Source: Methanoculleus chikugoensis (GTDB lineage Archaea > Halobacteriota > Methanomicrobia > Methanomicrobiales > Methanoculleaceae). Taken from it: a DNA stretch of 64,000 nt. Position numbers and translations under genes: made by a program. Below are positions 50,848 through 59,208 of this stretch, in pieces (within the stretch, counting starts at the first letter, position 1; every line of letters begins with the position of its first letter). The DNA lies in assembly GCF_019669965.1 (NCBI RefSeq), contig NZ_AP019781.1, positions 1,364,001-1,428,000 of the forward strand, written 5' to 3'. Under the pieces are notes generated by a model that was not told the origin of the DNA, ran no database searches, and was given only the letters and a program-made list of their open reading frames with translations.

Positions 50848-53370
50848 ATGAGGACCGAGGACCTGCTCACGATGACCGCCAACGACTGCCTCGCTCACCT
50901 CGGGTCGTCTCCCTCCGGCCTCTCGACCGCCGAGGCGGCCCTGAGGCAGAGGCGGTACGGGATGAACGAGATCGCAGAGGCGCGCCGGTATCGCGGCCTG
51001 ATCGCCTTCCTCGGCCACCTGAAGAATCCGCTCGTGATCATCCTCGTCATCGCCGCGATCGTATCGGCTTTCGTCGGCGAGATCGTTGAGGCCGCAATCA
51101 TCCTCGTCATCGTCGTCCTCAGTGTTACCCTGGACTTCTTCCAGGAATACCGGGCCGAATCGGCGGTCAATCTCTTAAAACAGAAGATTACCAGGACGGC
51201 AACGACGCTTCGCGATGGAGAACGCCGGGAGATCAGGATGACCGAGCTGGTTCCCGGAGACGTCATCGACCTCACTGCCGGGAACATCGTGCCCGCAGAC
51301 GCCCGCGTCCTTGCCGCCCGCGACTTCTTCATCAACCAGTCGGCCCTGACCGGCGAACCGTTCCCGGTGGAGAAGACCGCAGACCCCCTTCCTGCGGCAG
51401 ATGCGGATCGGACCGTGTGGAATAACTACCTCTTCCTCGGGACATCGGTGGTGAGCGGCCACGCGACCGCCGTGGTCGCCATGACCGGGAAGAATACCGA
51501 ATACGGGCATATCGCAGAGGCGCTTGCCGCACGTCCTCCTGAGACCGAGTTCGAGAGGGGGCTTCGGCACTTCGGCTACCTGATCATGCGCACCACCTTC
51601 CTCCTGGTGCTGATCGTATTCCTGGTCAACGCTGTCTTCAAACACGGCGTCCTTGAATCCCTCCTCTTCGCCGTGGCCCTCGCCGTCGGGCTGACACCCG
51701 AACTCCTCCCCATGATCCTCTCCCTCAACCTTGCAAAAGGTGCCATTGCCATGTCGGAGAAGGGCGTCCTCGTGAAGCACCCTGAGGCGATCCAGAACTT
51801 CGGGAGCATGGACGTCCTCTGCACCGACAAGACCGGTACGCTGACGGAGAACGCCATATCCCTCGTGCTCCACACCGATCCGGAGGGGCACGACGACGAG
51901 ACGGTGCTGCTCTTCTCGTACCTTAACAGCCTCAACCAGACAGGATTGAAGAGCCCGCTTGATGAGGCAATCCTCGCGTACCGCGACATCCCGGTCGAGG
52001 GCTACAGGAAGATCGACGAGATTCCCTTCGACTTTGTCAGGAAGCGGGCCTCCGTCACCGTCGAGAAGGACGGCAAGCGGTTTCTGGTCACAAAGGGTGC
52101 GCCGGAGCAGGTCTTTGCTATCTGTTCTTCGACCAGAGACCGGGCAGGGGTCCGGCCGTTCACCGGCGAACTGCAGGAGGAGGTGGAACACCGCTACGAG
52201 GCACTGAGCGCCGACGGTTTCCGGGTTCTTGCGGTTGCCTGCCGGCAAACCGGAGATGCAAAGGCGGTCTATACGCCCGACGACGAGAAGGACCTGGTCT
52301 TGCTTGGCTTTGTGGCCTTCATCGACCCACCGAAGGAGAAGGCGCGGGAGTCGCTCCAGCGGCTTGTCAGCGACGGGGTTGACCTGAAGATCGTCACCGG
52401 GGATAACGAGCAGGTCACAAGGAAGATCTGCCGCGACCTGGACTTCCCGGTGCGCCGGTCCCTGACCGGTGCCGAGATCACCCACATGACCGATGAGGCG
52501 CTTGCGCGGGTGGTCGACGAGACCACGATCTTTGCCCGGGTGACGCCCATCCAGAAGGACCAGATCATCCGGGCGCTGATGAGAAACAACCACATCGTCG
52601 GTTTTCTGGGAGACGGGATCAACGATGCTCCGGCCCTGCGGACCGCCGACGTCGGTATTTCGGTCGATACGGCGGTGGATATTGCAAAGGAGTCTGCAGA
52701 CATCGTCCTCCTTGAAAAAGACCTTCAGGTCCTCGGGGACGGCGTCATGGAGGGGCGCAGGACGTTCGGGAACACGATGAAGTACCTCATGATGGGGACG
52801 AGTTCGAACTTCGGCAATATGTTCAGCGTCGCAGGAGCGTCGCTGTTCCTGCCTTTCCTGCCGATGCTCCCGATCCAGATCCTCCTCAACAACCTCCTCT
52901 ACGACCTCTCCGAGTCGACGATCCCGACCGACCGGGTCGACGACGAGTACATATCCCGCCCGAGGCGCTGGGACATCCACTTCATCAGGGACTTCATCCT
53001 CGTCTTCGGCCCCATCAGCTCGCTCTTCGACTTCATCACCTTCGGTGTCCTCCTGCTGGTCTTTCATGCAACGGCCCCTCTCTTCCAGACCGCGTGGTTC
53101 ATCGAGTCGATTGTCACCCAGACCCTGATCATCTTCATCATCAGGACGCGGATGAGCCCGTTCTACCGGAGCAGACCGAGCTGGCAGCTGGCCCTCAGCA
53201 CCGTCGCGGTCGTCGCCGCCGCCCTCGTGGTGCCCTTCCTCTCCCTGGGGGCAGCCTTCGGCTTTGTTCCGCTGCCTCCGCACTTCTACCTGGTCCTCGC
53301 CGGGCTGGTGGTGGGTTACCTTGCGGTGGTCGAGGTGGTGAAGACTAGGTTCTTTGCCGGGCGGTTGTGA
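50848..53370 (+). CDS. mgtA: P-type ATPase, magnesium-transporting type (MgtA-like)
   Basis: 840 residues from ATG 50848; the open frame extends upstream to 50731 without homology. P-type motifs: ALTGEPFPVEK in the actuator domain, CTDKTGTLT with phosphorylated D327, VTKGAPEQV for ATP binding, DPPKE and GDGINDAPAL. The C-terminal helices with NNLLYDLSE are of the IIIB subclass, which includes the magnesium importers MgtA/MgtB. Ion specificity is an inference from subclass resemblance. It stands alone, with no regulatory partner adjacent. Confidence 0.9.
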   Translation: MRTEDLLTMTANDCLAHLGSSPSGLSTAEAALRQRRYGMNEIAEARRYRGLIAFLGHLKNPLVIILVIAAIVSAFVGEIVEAAIILVIVVLSVTLDFFQEYRAESAVNLLKQKITRTATTLRDGERREIRMTELVPGDVIDLTAGNIVPADARVLAARDFFINQSALTGEPFPVEKTADPLPAADADRTVWNNYLFLGTSVVSGHATAVVAMTGKNTEYGHIAEALAARPPETEFERGLRHFGYLIMRTTFLLVLIVFLVNAVFKHGVLESLLFAVALAVGLTPELLPMILSLNLAKGAIAMSEKGVLVKHPEAIQNFGSMDVLCTDKTGTLTENAISLVLHTDPEGHDDETVLLFSYLNSLNQTGLKSPLDEAILAYRDIPVEGYRKIDEIPFDFVRKRASVTVEKDGKRFLVTKGAPEQVFAICSSTRDRAGVRPFTGELQEEVEHRYEALSADGFRVLAVACRQTGDAKAVYTPDDEKDLVLLGFVAFIDPPKEKARESLQRLVSDGVDLKIVTGDNEQVTRKICRDLDFPVRRSLTGAEITHMTDEALARVVDETTIFARVTPIQKDQIIRALMRNNHIVGFLGDGINDAPALRTADVGISVDTAVDIAKESADIVLLEKDLQVLGDGVMEGRRTFGNTMKYLMMGTSSNFGNMFSVAGASLFLPFLPMLPIQILLNNLLYDLSESTIPTDRVDDEYISRPRRWDIHFIRDFILVFGPISSLFDFITFGVLLLVFHATAPLFQTAWFIESIVTQTLIIFIIRTRMSPFYRSRPSWQLALSTVAVVAAALVVPFLSLGAAFGFVPLPPHFYLVLAGLVVGYLAVVEVVKTRFFAGRL

Positions 53371-53483
53371 ATGAGCCGGCGCCATTCATCCGGATGTTAC
53401 CGTATCACACTGAATCATCGTATTATGATACAGTAAATCATCTATCGTAGTATTCCTCCCTGTTACAGAAGTTTACAGTAACT

Positions 53484-53642
53484 ATGGATCTCGATCACCT
53501 CCTCGCCCTCATCCGGGGTGGAGAGTCAGAGCGGGTTGAGTTCAAGAGGGCGCCCTCAAGGACACTCCACCATGAGGTTGCCGCGTTTGCCGATTCGGAA
53601 GGAGGTGCAGGGGCTCACGTCCGTTACGTGACGGTTCGATGA
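53484..53642 (+). pseudogene. Truncated AlbA_2 (schlafen-type) DNA-binding domain gene
   Basis: 52 residues: MDLDHLLALIRGGESERVEF, then KRAP and HHEVAAFADSEGG. This is the N-terminal part of AlbA_2-domain ATP-binding regulators, which normally run past 350 residues. Homology stops after the conserved AFADSEGG and the frame ends 11 codons later. It is a remnant, preceded by an AT-rich promoter-like stretch (53401-53480). Confidence 0.7.
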
Positions 53643-53757
53643 TCCCGGGCCGGGATGCCGCCGCAGAGGCGGGTTGCGATGGCCCGCAGGATGATGGAGC
53701 ATGCCGACCGTTGTAATGACCGGTCCGGAGGATAGGCCCTGAGCGACACCCCGGATT

Positions 53758-53840
53758 ACTCTATCCCCAGATCCCTTCAGCGCTTTATGGGTCACGAACT
53801 CGCCCCGCCGGATCTCATCGAGCGATGCCCGGATACCGGT
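53758..53840 (-). pseudogene. Remnant of an antitoxin gene
   Basis: On the minus strand this encodes IRASLDEIRRGEFVTHKALK, nearly the same as the C-terminus of the antitoxin at 54730-54957. The homologous DNA then shows a two-base loss that breaks the frame before the equivalent stop. The rest of the gene and any toxin partner are missing. Confidence 0.75.
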
Positions 53841-53975
53841 GAGTATCCCCGGACACCTCCCGTCCCTGTTTCGCTCAAGGAGTGTTCTCCGCGCATCTCT
53901 CGAACGGGGAAGCATCCCTGCCGTCCGGTTCGAAATGAGCAGCCTTTTATCCGATTAACCGGGATATTCTCTTCT

Positions 53976-54356
53976 ATGGCAGGTGCGGATACCGAGGGCG
54001 GGGTCTCGGAGGTGGTGAGTACGATCCTGATGGTGGCGGTCGTGGTCATCCTCGCGGCGATCGTGGCATCGATGGTCTTCGGGATCGGGCTCCCGGAGGA
54101 GCCGAAGACCGTCATGGTGACGGCGACACGGTCCGGGGAGAACGTCACATTCATGGTGCACGGCGGGATGAACATGGACCGAGTCACGGAGATCCGGTGC
54201 TGGATCGGCGGGGTTGGGGAGGGGAACGTGAACTTCAAACTCGACGTCCGGGCCGGGGCGACCAATACATCCAGCATCCCGGACGCGACGCGGGTTGTTA
54301 TCGTCGGGACGTCTGGTGATAACAAGTCGTGGATACTGCTTGATAAGACGCTCTAA
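53976..54356 (+). CDS. Archaeal type IV pilin-like protein
   Basis: 126 residues. The N-terminus MAGADTEGGVSEVVSTILMV followed by a long hydrophobic helix is an archaeal pilin/class III signal peptide. Cleavage would fall just before the helix, at GG/VSEVV. The remaining ~85 residues are a small beta-rich head ending SGDNKSWILLDKTL. It is predicted to be assembled into a pilus or surface filament. It stands alone between the antitoxin remnant and a RelE toxin gene. A second pilin lies at 60021. Confidence 0.83.
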   Translation: MAGADTEGGVSEVVSTILMVAVVVILAAIVASMVFGIGLPEEPKTVMVTATRSGENVTFMVHGGMNMDRVTEIRCWIGGVGEGNVNFKLDVRAGATNTSSIPDATRVVIVGTSGDNKSWILLDKTL

Positions 54357-54469
54357 TGCGCCGGGCGGTCTGCCTCTACAGGCGGAGCCGCCGGTCTCGT
54401 ATTCCGGTGGAGGGGCCTCGATTGTCCGGGTCCCGGCACGGGTTCGAGGGCATGAGCATCAGCGATATC

Positions 54470-54733
54470 TCACAGGTTATCATAGGCATTCTTTCGATGA
54501 TCGAGATCGACCGCCATAATAACGAGTTGCCGATGCTCAGATGCCAGGATAACCCGGTGCGTCCCTATTCGCAGGGAGAATAGCGGTAAGTTCGTCAGGC
54601 GCTTCACCTGCAGGTGAGGGTATTCTTCTTCAGCCAGCAGTTCAAGTACCCTGACGATCCGGGCCGCAGTCTCCTTTGGGAGGCGCTTTAATTTACGCTG
54701 GGCTCTTTTCGAGTAGATGAGCGTGTACCTCAC
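54470..54733 (-). CDS. RelE/ParE-family toxin (TA pair 1)
   Basis: 87 residues, with the RelE fold pattern YTLIYSKRAQRKLKRLPKET, L-x-G near the middle (RLTNLPLFSLRIGTHRVIL) and MAVDLDHRKNAYDNL at the end. It is a predicted mRNA interferase inhibited by the antitoxin just upstream on the same strand. The toxin start overlaps the antitoxin stop by four bases. Confidence 0.85.
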   Translation of the reverse strand: MRYTLIYSKRAQRKLKRLPKETAARIVRVLELLAEEEYPHLQVKRLTNLPLFSLRIGTHRVILASEHRQLVIMAVDLDHRKNAYDNL

Positions 54734-54957
54734 TCAATCCCCAGATCCCGCTTCAACTCCTCGTGCGTCACAAACTCGCCCCGCCTGATCTCATCGAGCG
54801 ACGCCTGGATGTCGGCAATCGTCTCAGGGCTCAGGGGCTCGGGGTCCTCGCTCTGGTCCATCAGCCGGCGGACTATGGTTCGGTATGGTTCTCTGGGGTA
54901 GCGGCGCAGGCGGTTCAGCCGGTCCCGGTTGGATCTGGTGATCTCGATCGTGGCCAT
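54730..54957 (-). CDS. Antitoxin of TA pair 1
   Basis: 75 residues. The N-terminal MATIEITRSNRDRLNRLRRY resembles a ribbon-helix-helix-type start; the C-terminal IADIQASLDEIRRGEFVTHE is the toxin-binding part. It is transcribed first, followed by the relE-like gene. A broken copy of its 3' end lies at 53758. Confidence 0.8.
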   Translation of the reverse strand: MATIEITRSNRDRLNRLRRYPREPYRTIVRRLMDQSEDPEPLSPETIADIQASLDEIRRGEFVTHEELKRDLGIE

Positions 54958-55105
54958 CCCCTTGTTCGGTCACTTGTTTTTCAGCCTCTTCGAGCACAGG
55001 CCCAGGCAGATTCTGTTCCTCTGCCTCGTCTAGAATGCGGCGAAACCCGCCCCCCTGCTCGATCGGATCCTCTCCCCGGTCTGTCAAACAGGGGCCGCTC
55101 CCCCC

Positions 55106-55234
55106 TCACAGCGGGAAGATCGCGTACTGGATGTACCAGATATACTACACCACCGGTATCCAGAAGTGATAGCCCTCCCAGCAACTCGTCGCGAACCGGA
55201 AGTCGACGACGACCTCCCACGCAAGCGGGAAGAG
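55106..55234 (-). pseudogene. Membrane-protein family B remnant, copy 1
   Basis: The minus strand encodes the last ~43 residues of a membrane protein found again at 56117 and 57518 (PLAWEVVVDFRFATSCWEGY, FWIPVV, YIWYIQYAIFPL). In this copy the glutamate codon after FWIPVV has become TAG. The N-terminal part is absent. Confidence 0.8.
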
Positions 55235-55279
55235 CCTTCACCAACCATTGTAAATATGATCAGCACTTACAGTATTGTC

Positions 55280-55483
55280 ATGGCTGCAACCAAGCGGATA
55301 CCGGTCTCAGAAGGTGTATGGGAGGACATCTCCGATCTCAAGCGCCCGGGACAGACGTTCGATGATCTCCTTTCCCACATGGTGGAACTGGAGAAAAAGC
55401 GCCGGTTCATCGAGGATATGGATCGTATCGAGGCGGAGGGGGATTTTGTGGAGCTGAATTTTGACGTTCCGGATACTGATTAA
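55280..55483 (+). CDS. Antitoxin of TA pair 2
   Basis: 67 residues from ATG 55280 (MAATKRIPVSEGVWEDISDL), with an alternative ATG at 55256. The sequence is typical of short archaeal antitoxins: an N-terminal DNA-binding strand, then FDDLLSHMVELEKKRRFIED, then an acidic tail. Its end overlaps the toxin gene by 23 bases. Confidence 0.78.
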   Translation: MAATKRIPVSEGVWEDISDLKRPGQTFDDLLSHMVELEKKRRFIEDMDRIEAEGDFVELNFDVPDTD

Positions 55484-55751
55484 CCGCAAGGCCCTTGAGA
55501 GTATCCAGAGTTTCCGCCCGAAGAGCCGGCGGATCGTCATGGAGAAACTGAAGACGCTTCAAGAAGATCCGTTCCCCGGTGGCGGAAGCGATAAGGAACG
55601 TCTGTATGTTCAGGGACGGGAGGACACTTATCGCCTTCATATAAGCCATACCTTCACGGCATTCTATCGCATTCATGAGGCAGAGCAGGAGGTTCATGTT
55701 CTCGCCGTGATGCCGATCGAGCGAGCGCACAAGCGGTATGGGCGTTTCTAA
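55461..55751 (+). CDS. RelE/ParE-family toxin (TA pair 2)
   Basis: 96 residues (MTFRILINRKALESIQSFRP, RLYVQGREDTYRLHI, FYRIHEAEQEVHVLAVMPIE). TTG at 55461 is the only usable start: an in-frame TGA lies two codons upstream and the next ATG would remove the first strand and helix. It is translated from inside the antitoxin's 3' end, which implies coupled expression. Confidence 0.83.
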   Translation: MTFRILINRKALESIQSFRPKSRRIVMEKLKTLQEDPFPGGGSDKERLYVQGREDTYRLHISHTFTAFYRIHEAEQEVHVLAVMPIERAHKRYGRF

Positions 55752-55927
55752 CCCCTCCGAGGTCAACTGTTAACGCTATCGTACAACTATTCAGCCTGAC
55801 TGCGATGTTGTAAAATCACGTGAACCACCCCCCGACTTTGCACAGGGGGTCTTTCCGCTCTGCCGTTCGCGCCTCCGGTGCTCAAGCTCCACCCCCGCAA
55901 AGGCACGACGGGGAAGCGGGGAGCGCA

Positions 55928-56080
55928 TCACTCCTCACCTCCCGTCTCTTCCTCGTAGTCGTCGTATTCATCCTCAGCGCCCTCGGTCTCCAGGACGTAC
56001 CCCGCGACGGCGAGGATGACCGGCACCCCGACCGGGACGGCAAACCCCGCCGGGCCGTACAGGGTGGGGCCGTACCCGGG
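55928..56080 (-). pseudogene. Membrane-protein family A remnant
   Basis: The minus strand encodes GYGPTLYGPAGFAVPVGVPV and an acidic tail. This matches the last ~55 residues of the intact protein at 59209 (QYGLTLYGPAGFAVPVGVPL). The upstream part is missing. It lies downstream of the family B copy at 56117 on the same strand, suggesting an ancestral B-A gene pair. Confidence 0.75.
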
Positions 56081-56116
56081 GTTGCGACGAACCTACAAAC
56101 GTCAACTCCCTGCCCT

Positions 56117-56513
56117 TCAGAGCGGGAAGATCGCGTACTGGATGTACCAGACGTACTCCACCACCGGTATCCAGAAGTGGTAGCCCTCCCAGCAACTCGT
56201 AGCGAACCGGAAGTCGACGACAAGTTCCCAGGCAAGCGGGAAGAGCATCAGCACCGCGCCGGCGTAGGCGAGGAGGCGGGGGGAGGCGCGTTTTGCGAGG
56301 AGCGACTGGCCGCAGGGCAGGAGCGTGAGCACCGTTAGGTGCGAAGACGGCGACATAGAGCACCGCGGCCCCGGCGAGGAAGATGCAGGTGAGGGTCGTG
56401 ATGAACGTGACCTGCCCGCCGAGGCTCCGGCCGGCGATGACCTGGAGGACGACGAAGATGAGCGGGATGCCGATGACCGCGAGCCAGAAGAGCGTCCGGA
56501 GCGCCTCCTTCAC
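56117..56513 (-). pseudogene. Membrane-protein family B, copy 2, frameshifted
   Basis: GTG 56513 opens VKEALRTLFWLAVIGIPLIF, followed by QVIAGRSLGGQVTFITTLT and AAVLYVAVFAP. Then a ~46-bp insertion (56300-56345) shifts the frame. The second half (RASPRLLAYAGAVLMLFPLA, FWIPVVEYVWYIQYAIFPL) continues in another frame to the stop. Without the insertion it would be a membrane protein of about 115 residues with four hydrophobic segments. Function unknown. Confidence 0.8.
56300..56345. repeat. Small dispersed repeat, copy 2, inserted in a pseudogene
   Basis: Comparison with family B copy 3 (57518-57842) shows these ~46 bases are extra. They match the intergenic copy at 57-100 (gcgactggccg, gggcagga, GAGCACC, GGTGCG). 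The length is not a multiple of three, so the insertion itself breaks the gene. Confidence 0.75.
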
Positions 56514-56726
56514 CCCGTCGGCGTCGAGACCGGCGTACTTCTGGGAACGAACGTGGGCTCGAAGACGTCAGGATCGCTAAAAAGGGTCTTGTCGCGGTGA
56601 AGAGGGAGCGTATCATGGATGAGTCTGGGAAAAAGGGATTGATAAAGGCGGGCCGTGCGCGGGCTGAACGTGAAGGGGTGCGAAGGCAAAAACTGTGGGA
56701 TCCCGGCAGAACGTTGGGACAGGAAG

Positions 56727-57062
56727 TTACTCTGCCTCCAGGATCTCGATGATCCCATCGATAACCGACGTGACGGTCTGGTCATTGAGATGGCCGGCGC
56801 GATAAAGAATCAGGTCGACACTGGCCGAAAAAAGCCGGTTTGGCCGGATGTTGCTCGGCTTGTGGAGTGTTCCCTCTGTAAAGTCAGGTTCGGTAATACC
56901 AACGGCGTAGCGATCCCGGATCTGCTGGCTCGTGATTTGACAGAGGATGACATCGTCCCCGCCGGGTGCCGCAACGACAAGGGCCGGTCGCCGCTTCACC
57001 GTCGACAGGTCTGAGAAGGGAAACGGCACAACGACAACATCGCCCTTTACAAATCGCTCCAC
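56727..57062 (-). CDS. PemK/MazF-family toxin (TA pair 3)
   Basis: 111 residues with the MazF fold marks: KGDVVVVPFPFSDLSTVKRR near the N-terminus, PALVVA, LCQITSQ, and IRPNRLFSA in the second half. It is a predicted sequence-specific mRNA endonuclease. Its start lies 16 bases inside the end of the upstream antitoxin gene. Confidence 0.87.
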   Translation of the reverse strand: MERFVKGDVVVVPFPFSDLSTVKRRPALVVAAPGGDDVILCQITSQQIRDRYAVGITEPDFTEGTLHKPSNIRPNRLFSASVDLILYRAGHLNDQTVTSVIDGIIEILEAE

Positions 57063-57244
57063 GCCTCTTCCTCCTCGGGCCGGAGCCAGTCCTTCCGGAG
57101 CACAGGCTCGCTTGCGAGGGCGGTGTCCAGGGCGGCCTTTCGGCGCCGGAACTTGAGGAACCGGATGAAATCAAGCACCTCACCGTATGTCCGGGGCGGG
57201 AGGTCGTTCAGTTCACTGATGATCTCCTCTTTCACCTGGGTCAT
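57047..57244 (-). CDS. Antitoxin of TA pair 3 (DUF2281-like)
   Basis: 65 residues: MTQVKEEIISELNDLPPRTY, EVLDFIRFLKFRRRKA and a C-terminal WLRPEEEEAWSDL. The LPxxxxxEVLDFIxFLK pattern is that of DUF2281-like antitoxins. It is co-transcribed with the MazF-like toxin. Confidence 0.78.
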   Translation of the reverse strand: MTQVKEEIISELNDLPPRTYGEVLDFIRFLKFRRRKAALDTALASEPVLRKDWLRPEEEEAWSDL

Positions 57245-57375
57245 GGTCGTCTCACCTCTGGGTATATCATCTTCTGGTGCTTCAATCTACATATCTCTGT
57301 CTGAAGAGGGTGTGTTTATCGGGGCGATCTGTGCCCCGACACTTGAGAACATTGTGTGGGGGATGGAAGTCCCCC

Positions 57376-57413
57376 TCATGCCGGGGCAGGAGCGTGAGCA
57401 CCATCAGGTGTGG
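57376..57413. repeat. Small dispersed repeat, partial copy 3
   Basis: tcatgccggggcaggagcgt followed by GAGCACCATCAGGTG matches the core of the copies at 57-100 and 56300-56345. It lies in the gap downstream of family B copy 3. Confidence 0.55.
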
Positions 57414-57517
57414 GGGGCGGGGCGCGACCAACCATTCGGTTGCGAATGGAGGTCAGCGGTTTGACCTTCAGGGAGGCTTCCCTGGAACATTGGCGATATG
57501 ATGCGACCGCTCCCCCC

Positions 57518-57842
57518 TCAGAACGGGAAGATCGCGTACTGAATGTACCAGATGTATTCCACCACGGGTATCCAGAAGTGGTAGCCCTCCCGGCAGCTGG
57601 TGGCGAACTGGAAGTCGACGACGACCTCCCAGGCGAGCGGGAGGAGTATCACCACCGGGACCGCGTAGGCGAGGAGGCGGGGGGAGGCTCGGCGGGCGAG
57701 GACGGCGACATAGAGCACCGCGGTTCCGGCGAGGAAGAGATAGGTGTGGGTCGTGATGAACGTGACCTGCCCGCCGGGGTTGTTGCCGGCGATGACCTGG
57801 AGGTCGATGAAGATGAGCGGGAGGTCAATGATCGCGAGGCAG
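57518..57842 (-). pseudogene. Membrane-protein family B, copy 3, lacking a start
   Basis: The minus strand carries a continuous frame: LPLIFIDLQVIAG, GGQVTFITTHTYLFLAG, VLYVAVLARRASPRLLAYA, FWIPVVEYIWYIQYAIFPF. It has no dispersed-repeat insertion. The equivalents of the first residues (up to the first hydrophobic stretch) are missing and no in-frame start precedes the homology except an internal ATG at 57718. It is a truncated copy. Confidence 0.75.
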
Positions 57843-58143
57843 GAGGGGGCGCACCCGGCCGCTGGGGCGAGGAGGGAAGGCGTTGTCGGGCTGAAGGTCC
57901 GGGTTCTGACCCCGGCTATGGTCCTGGTGGCGGAAGCCCTGTATGGTACACCGAAAATTCACAAACTGTTTTGGGCGAGGTTATGATGACCGCCGACTTG
58001 CGGGCGGGCAGCCCCGGGATGGAAGAACACGCCTGCTTCTCCAACCCTGTGAGCGGGCGGCCGCTCACGGGTTTCTGAAGGGTGTGCCTGGTGCCATGCA
58101 AAACCTCATATAGGATCGAGTAAGATATATCTTACGATGGTCT

Positions 58144-58410
58144 ATGGATATCGGTATCACCAGACTGAGTTCAAAGGGGCAGATTGTCATTCCGGCATTC
58201 ATGCGGAGGGGGTTTCCTGAGGGTACACAACTGCTCATCGTCAGGGAGGGGGACCGCTTTATCGTAAAACCGCTTGATGAACTGGAGCCGGAGCTGAAAG
58301 AGGATATTCTCTTTGCAGAAAGGACAGAGCGGGCGCTTCAGGAGTTTAAAGAGGGCAAATTTGTCAAGAAGGACCATGCCGATTTTGTTCGTGATCTTGA
58401 ATCATGGTGA
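58144..58410 (+). CDS. AbrB/MazE-type antitoxin (TA pair 4)
   Basis: 88 residues with the SpoVT-AbrB swapped-hairpin DNA-binding domain (ITRLSSKGQIVIPAFMRRGF and GTQLLIVREGDRFIVKPLDE). A helical C-terminal part rich in Glu and Lys follows, which should bind the toxin. The start is ATG 58144. A cttacgatgg-type AT-rich stretch upstream may be an autoregulated promoter. It overlaps the toxin gene by seven bases. Confidence 0.87.
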   Translation: MDIGITRLSSKGQIVIPAFMRRGFPEGTQLLIVREGDRFIVKPLDELEPELKEDILFAERTERALQEFKEGKFVKKDHADFVRDLESW

Positions 58411-58652
58411 CCGTTGCCTACGGCGCATCCTTTGAGAGGACGATCAGGAAGATCCGTGACGGCAGGATAAAGGACCGGGTGAAACAACAGATCCTTAAGA
58501 TCATCGACGATCCGAAGATCGGAAAACCGATGAGATATGGTAGAAAGCAGACGAGGGAGGTATATATCCCTCCATTCCGGTTGTCATACTGCTATGATGA
58601 GCGAAATGATCTCCTGATCTTTCTGGATCTCTACCATAAGGACGAGCAGTAA
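58404..58652 (+). CDS. RelE-family toxin (TA pair 4)
   Basis: 82 residues: YGASFERTIRKIRDGRIKDR, KIIDDPKIGKPMRYGRKQTR, VYIPPFRLSYCYDERNDLLI and FLDLYHKDEQ. The K-P-M-R-Y-G-R core and LDLYHKDEQ tail are typical of archaeal RelE toxins. It is translated with the AbrB antitoxin upstream. Confidence 0.87.
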   Translation: MVTVAYGASFERTIRKIRDGRIKDRVKQQILKIIDDPKIGKPMRYGRKQTREVYIPPFRLSYCYDERNDLLIFLDLYHKDEQ

Positions 58653-59208
58653 CGAATAGCAGCGCTCTGTAAGACCATGCGCTTTTCGCGTTGCCGTTTT
58701 TTTGATTTTTGAGTGTGGTTGTGCTGTTGCATGTGGGATTCTGCTTCATTAGCGGAATCACTCAGGCATTTTAACCGAGGAAAAAACCCGGTGCAGTGGA
58801 CCGTGGGGGTATCGCCAGCACTGCCCCCGCCCCTTGGGGCGGGGAACGACTGCCGGAACGGCAGGAGTTAAAGCACCGTCAGGTGCGGGGGAGGAGCGCG
58901 AAGCGCGGGCGGGGTGGGGTTTACAAATACGCCCAATGCGATGGAGACAGGGGAGGGGGGCTGCATCCCCCTTCGCACCTCCGGTGCTCAAGCTCGCTTC
59001 GCTCGCACTCCGCACCCTTCGGGTGCTCGAGCTCAGTTCCTACGGAACATCGCACTCCCCGTCGGCCCCACCCCCAATGGCGATATTCCCTCGAAAACCA
59101 TGCTCGGGTCTGCGTGGCTGAGCGAACACCGTGACTTTGGGCGCTTTCCAACGCGGGCAACCGGCGAGAACGAACAAAAAAGAGATTCAATCCGTAAAAA
59201 ACGATTTG
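58653..59208. other. Repeat-rich intergenic region
   Basis: No gene is seen. The region carries a fourth, weaker copy of the small dispersed repeat (about 58846-58887: ggaacggcaggag, gcaccgtcaggtgcggg). It also has the acaggggagggggg motif (58947) also found at window start. A run of short inverted repeats follows (gcacctccggtgctcaagct, tcgcttcgctcgc, cacccttcgggtgctcgagc; 58975-59030). The gcgcctccggtgctcaagct motif also occurs at 55868-55888. Confidence 0.6.

Noticed and set aside
51175-53385. 736-residue minus-strand open frame
   Set aside because: It lies antisense to the P-type ATPase, which has all expected motifs. The opposite frame has none.
53556-53915. 119-residue minus-strand frame
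   Set aside because: Only the ~20 residues matching the antitoxin tail are meaningful. The remainder is non-homologous read-through of a decayed locus.
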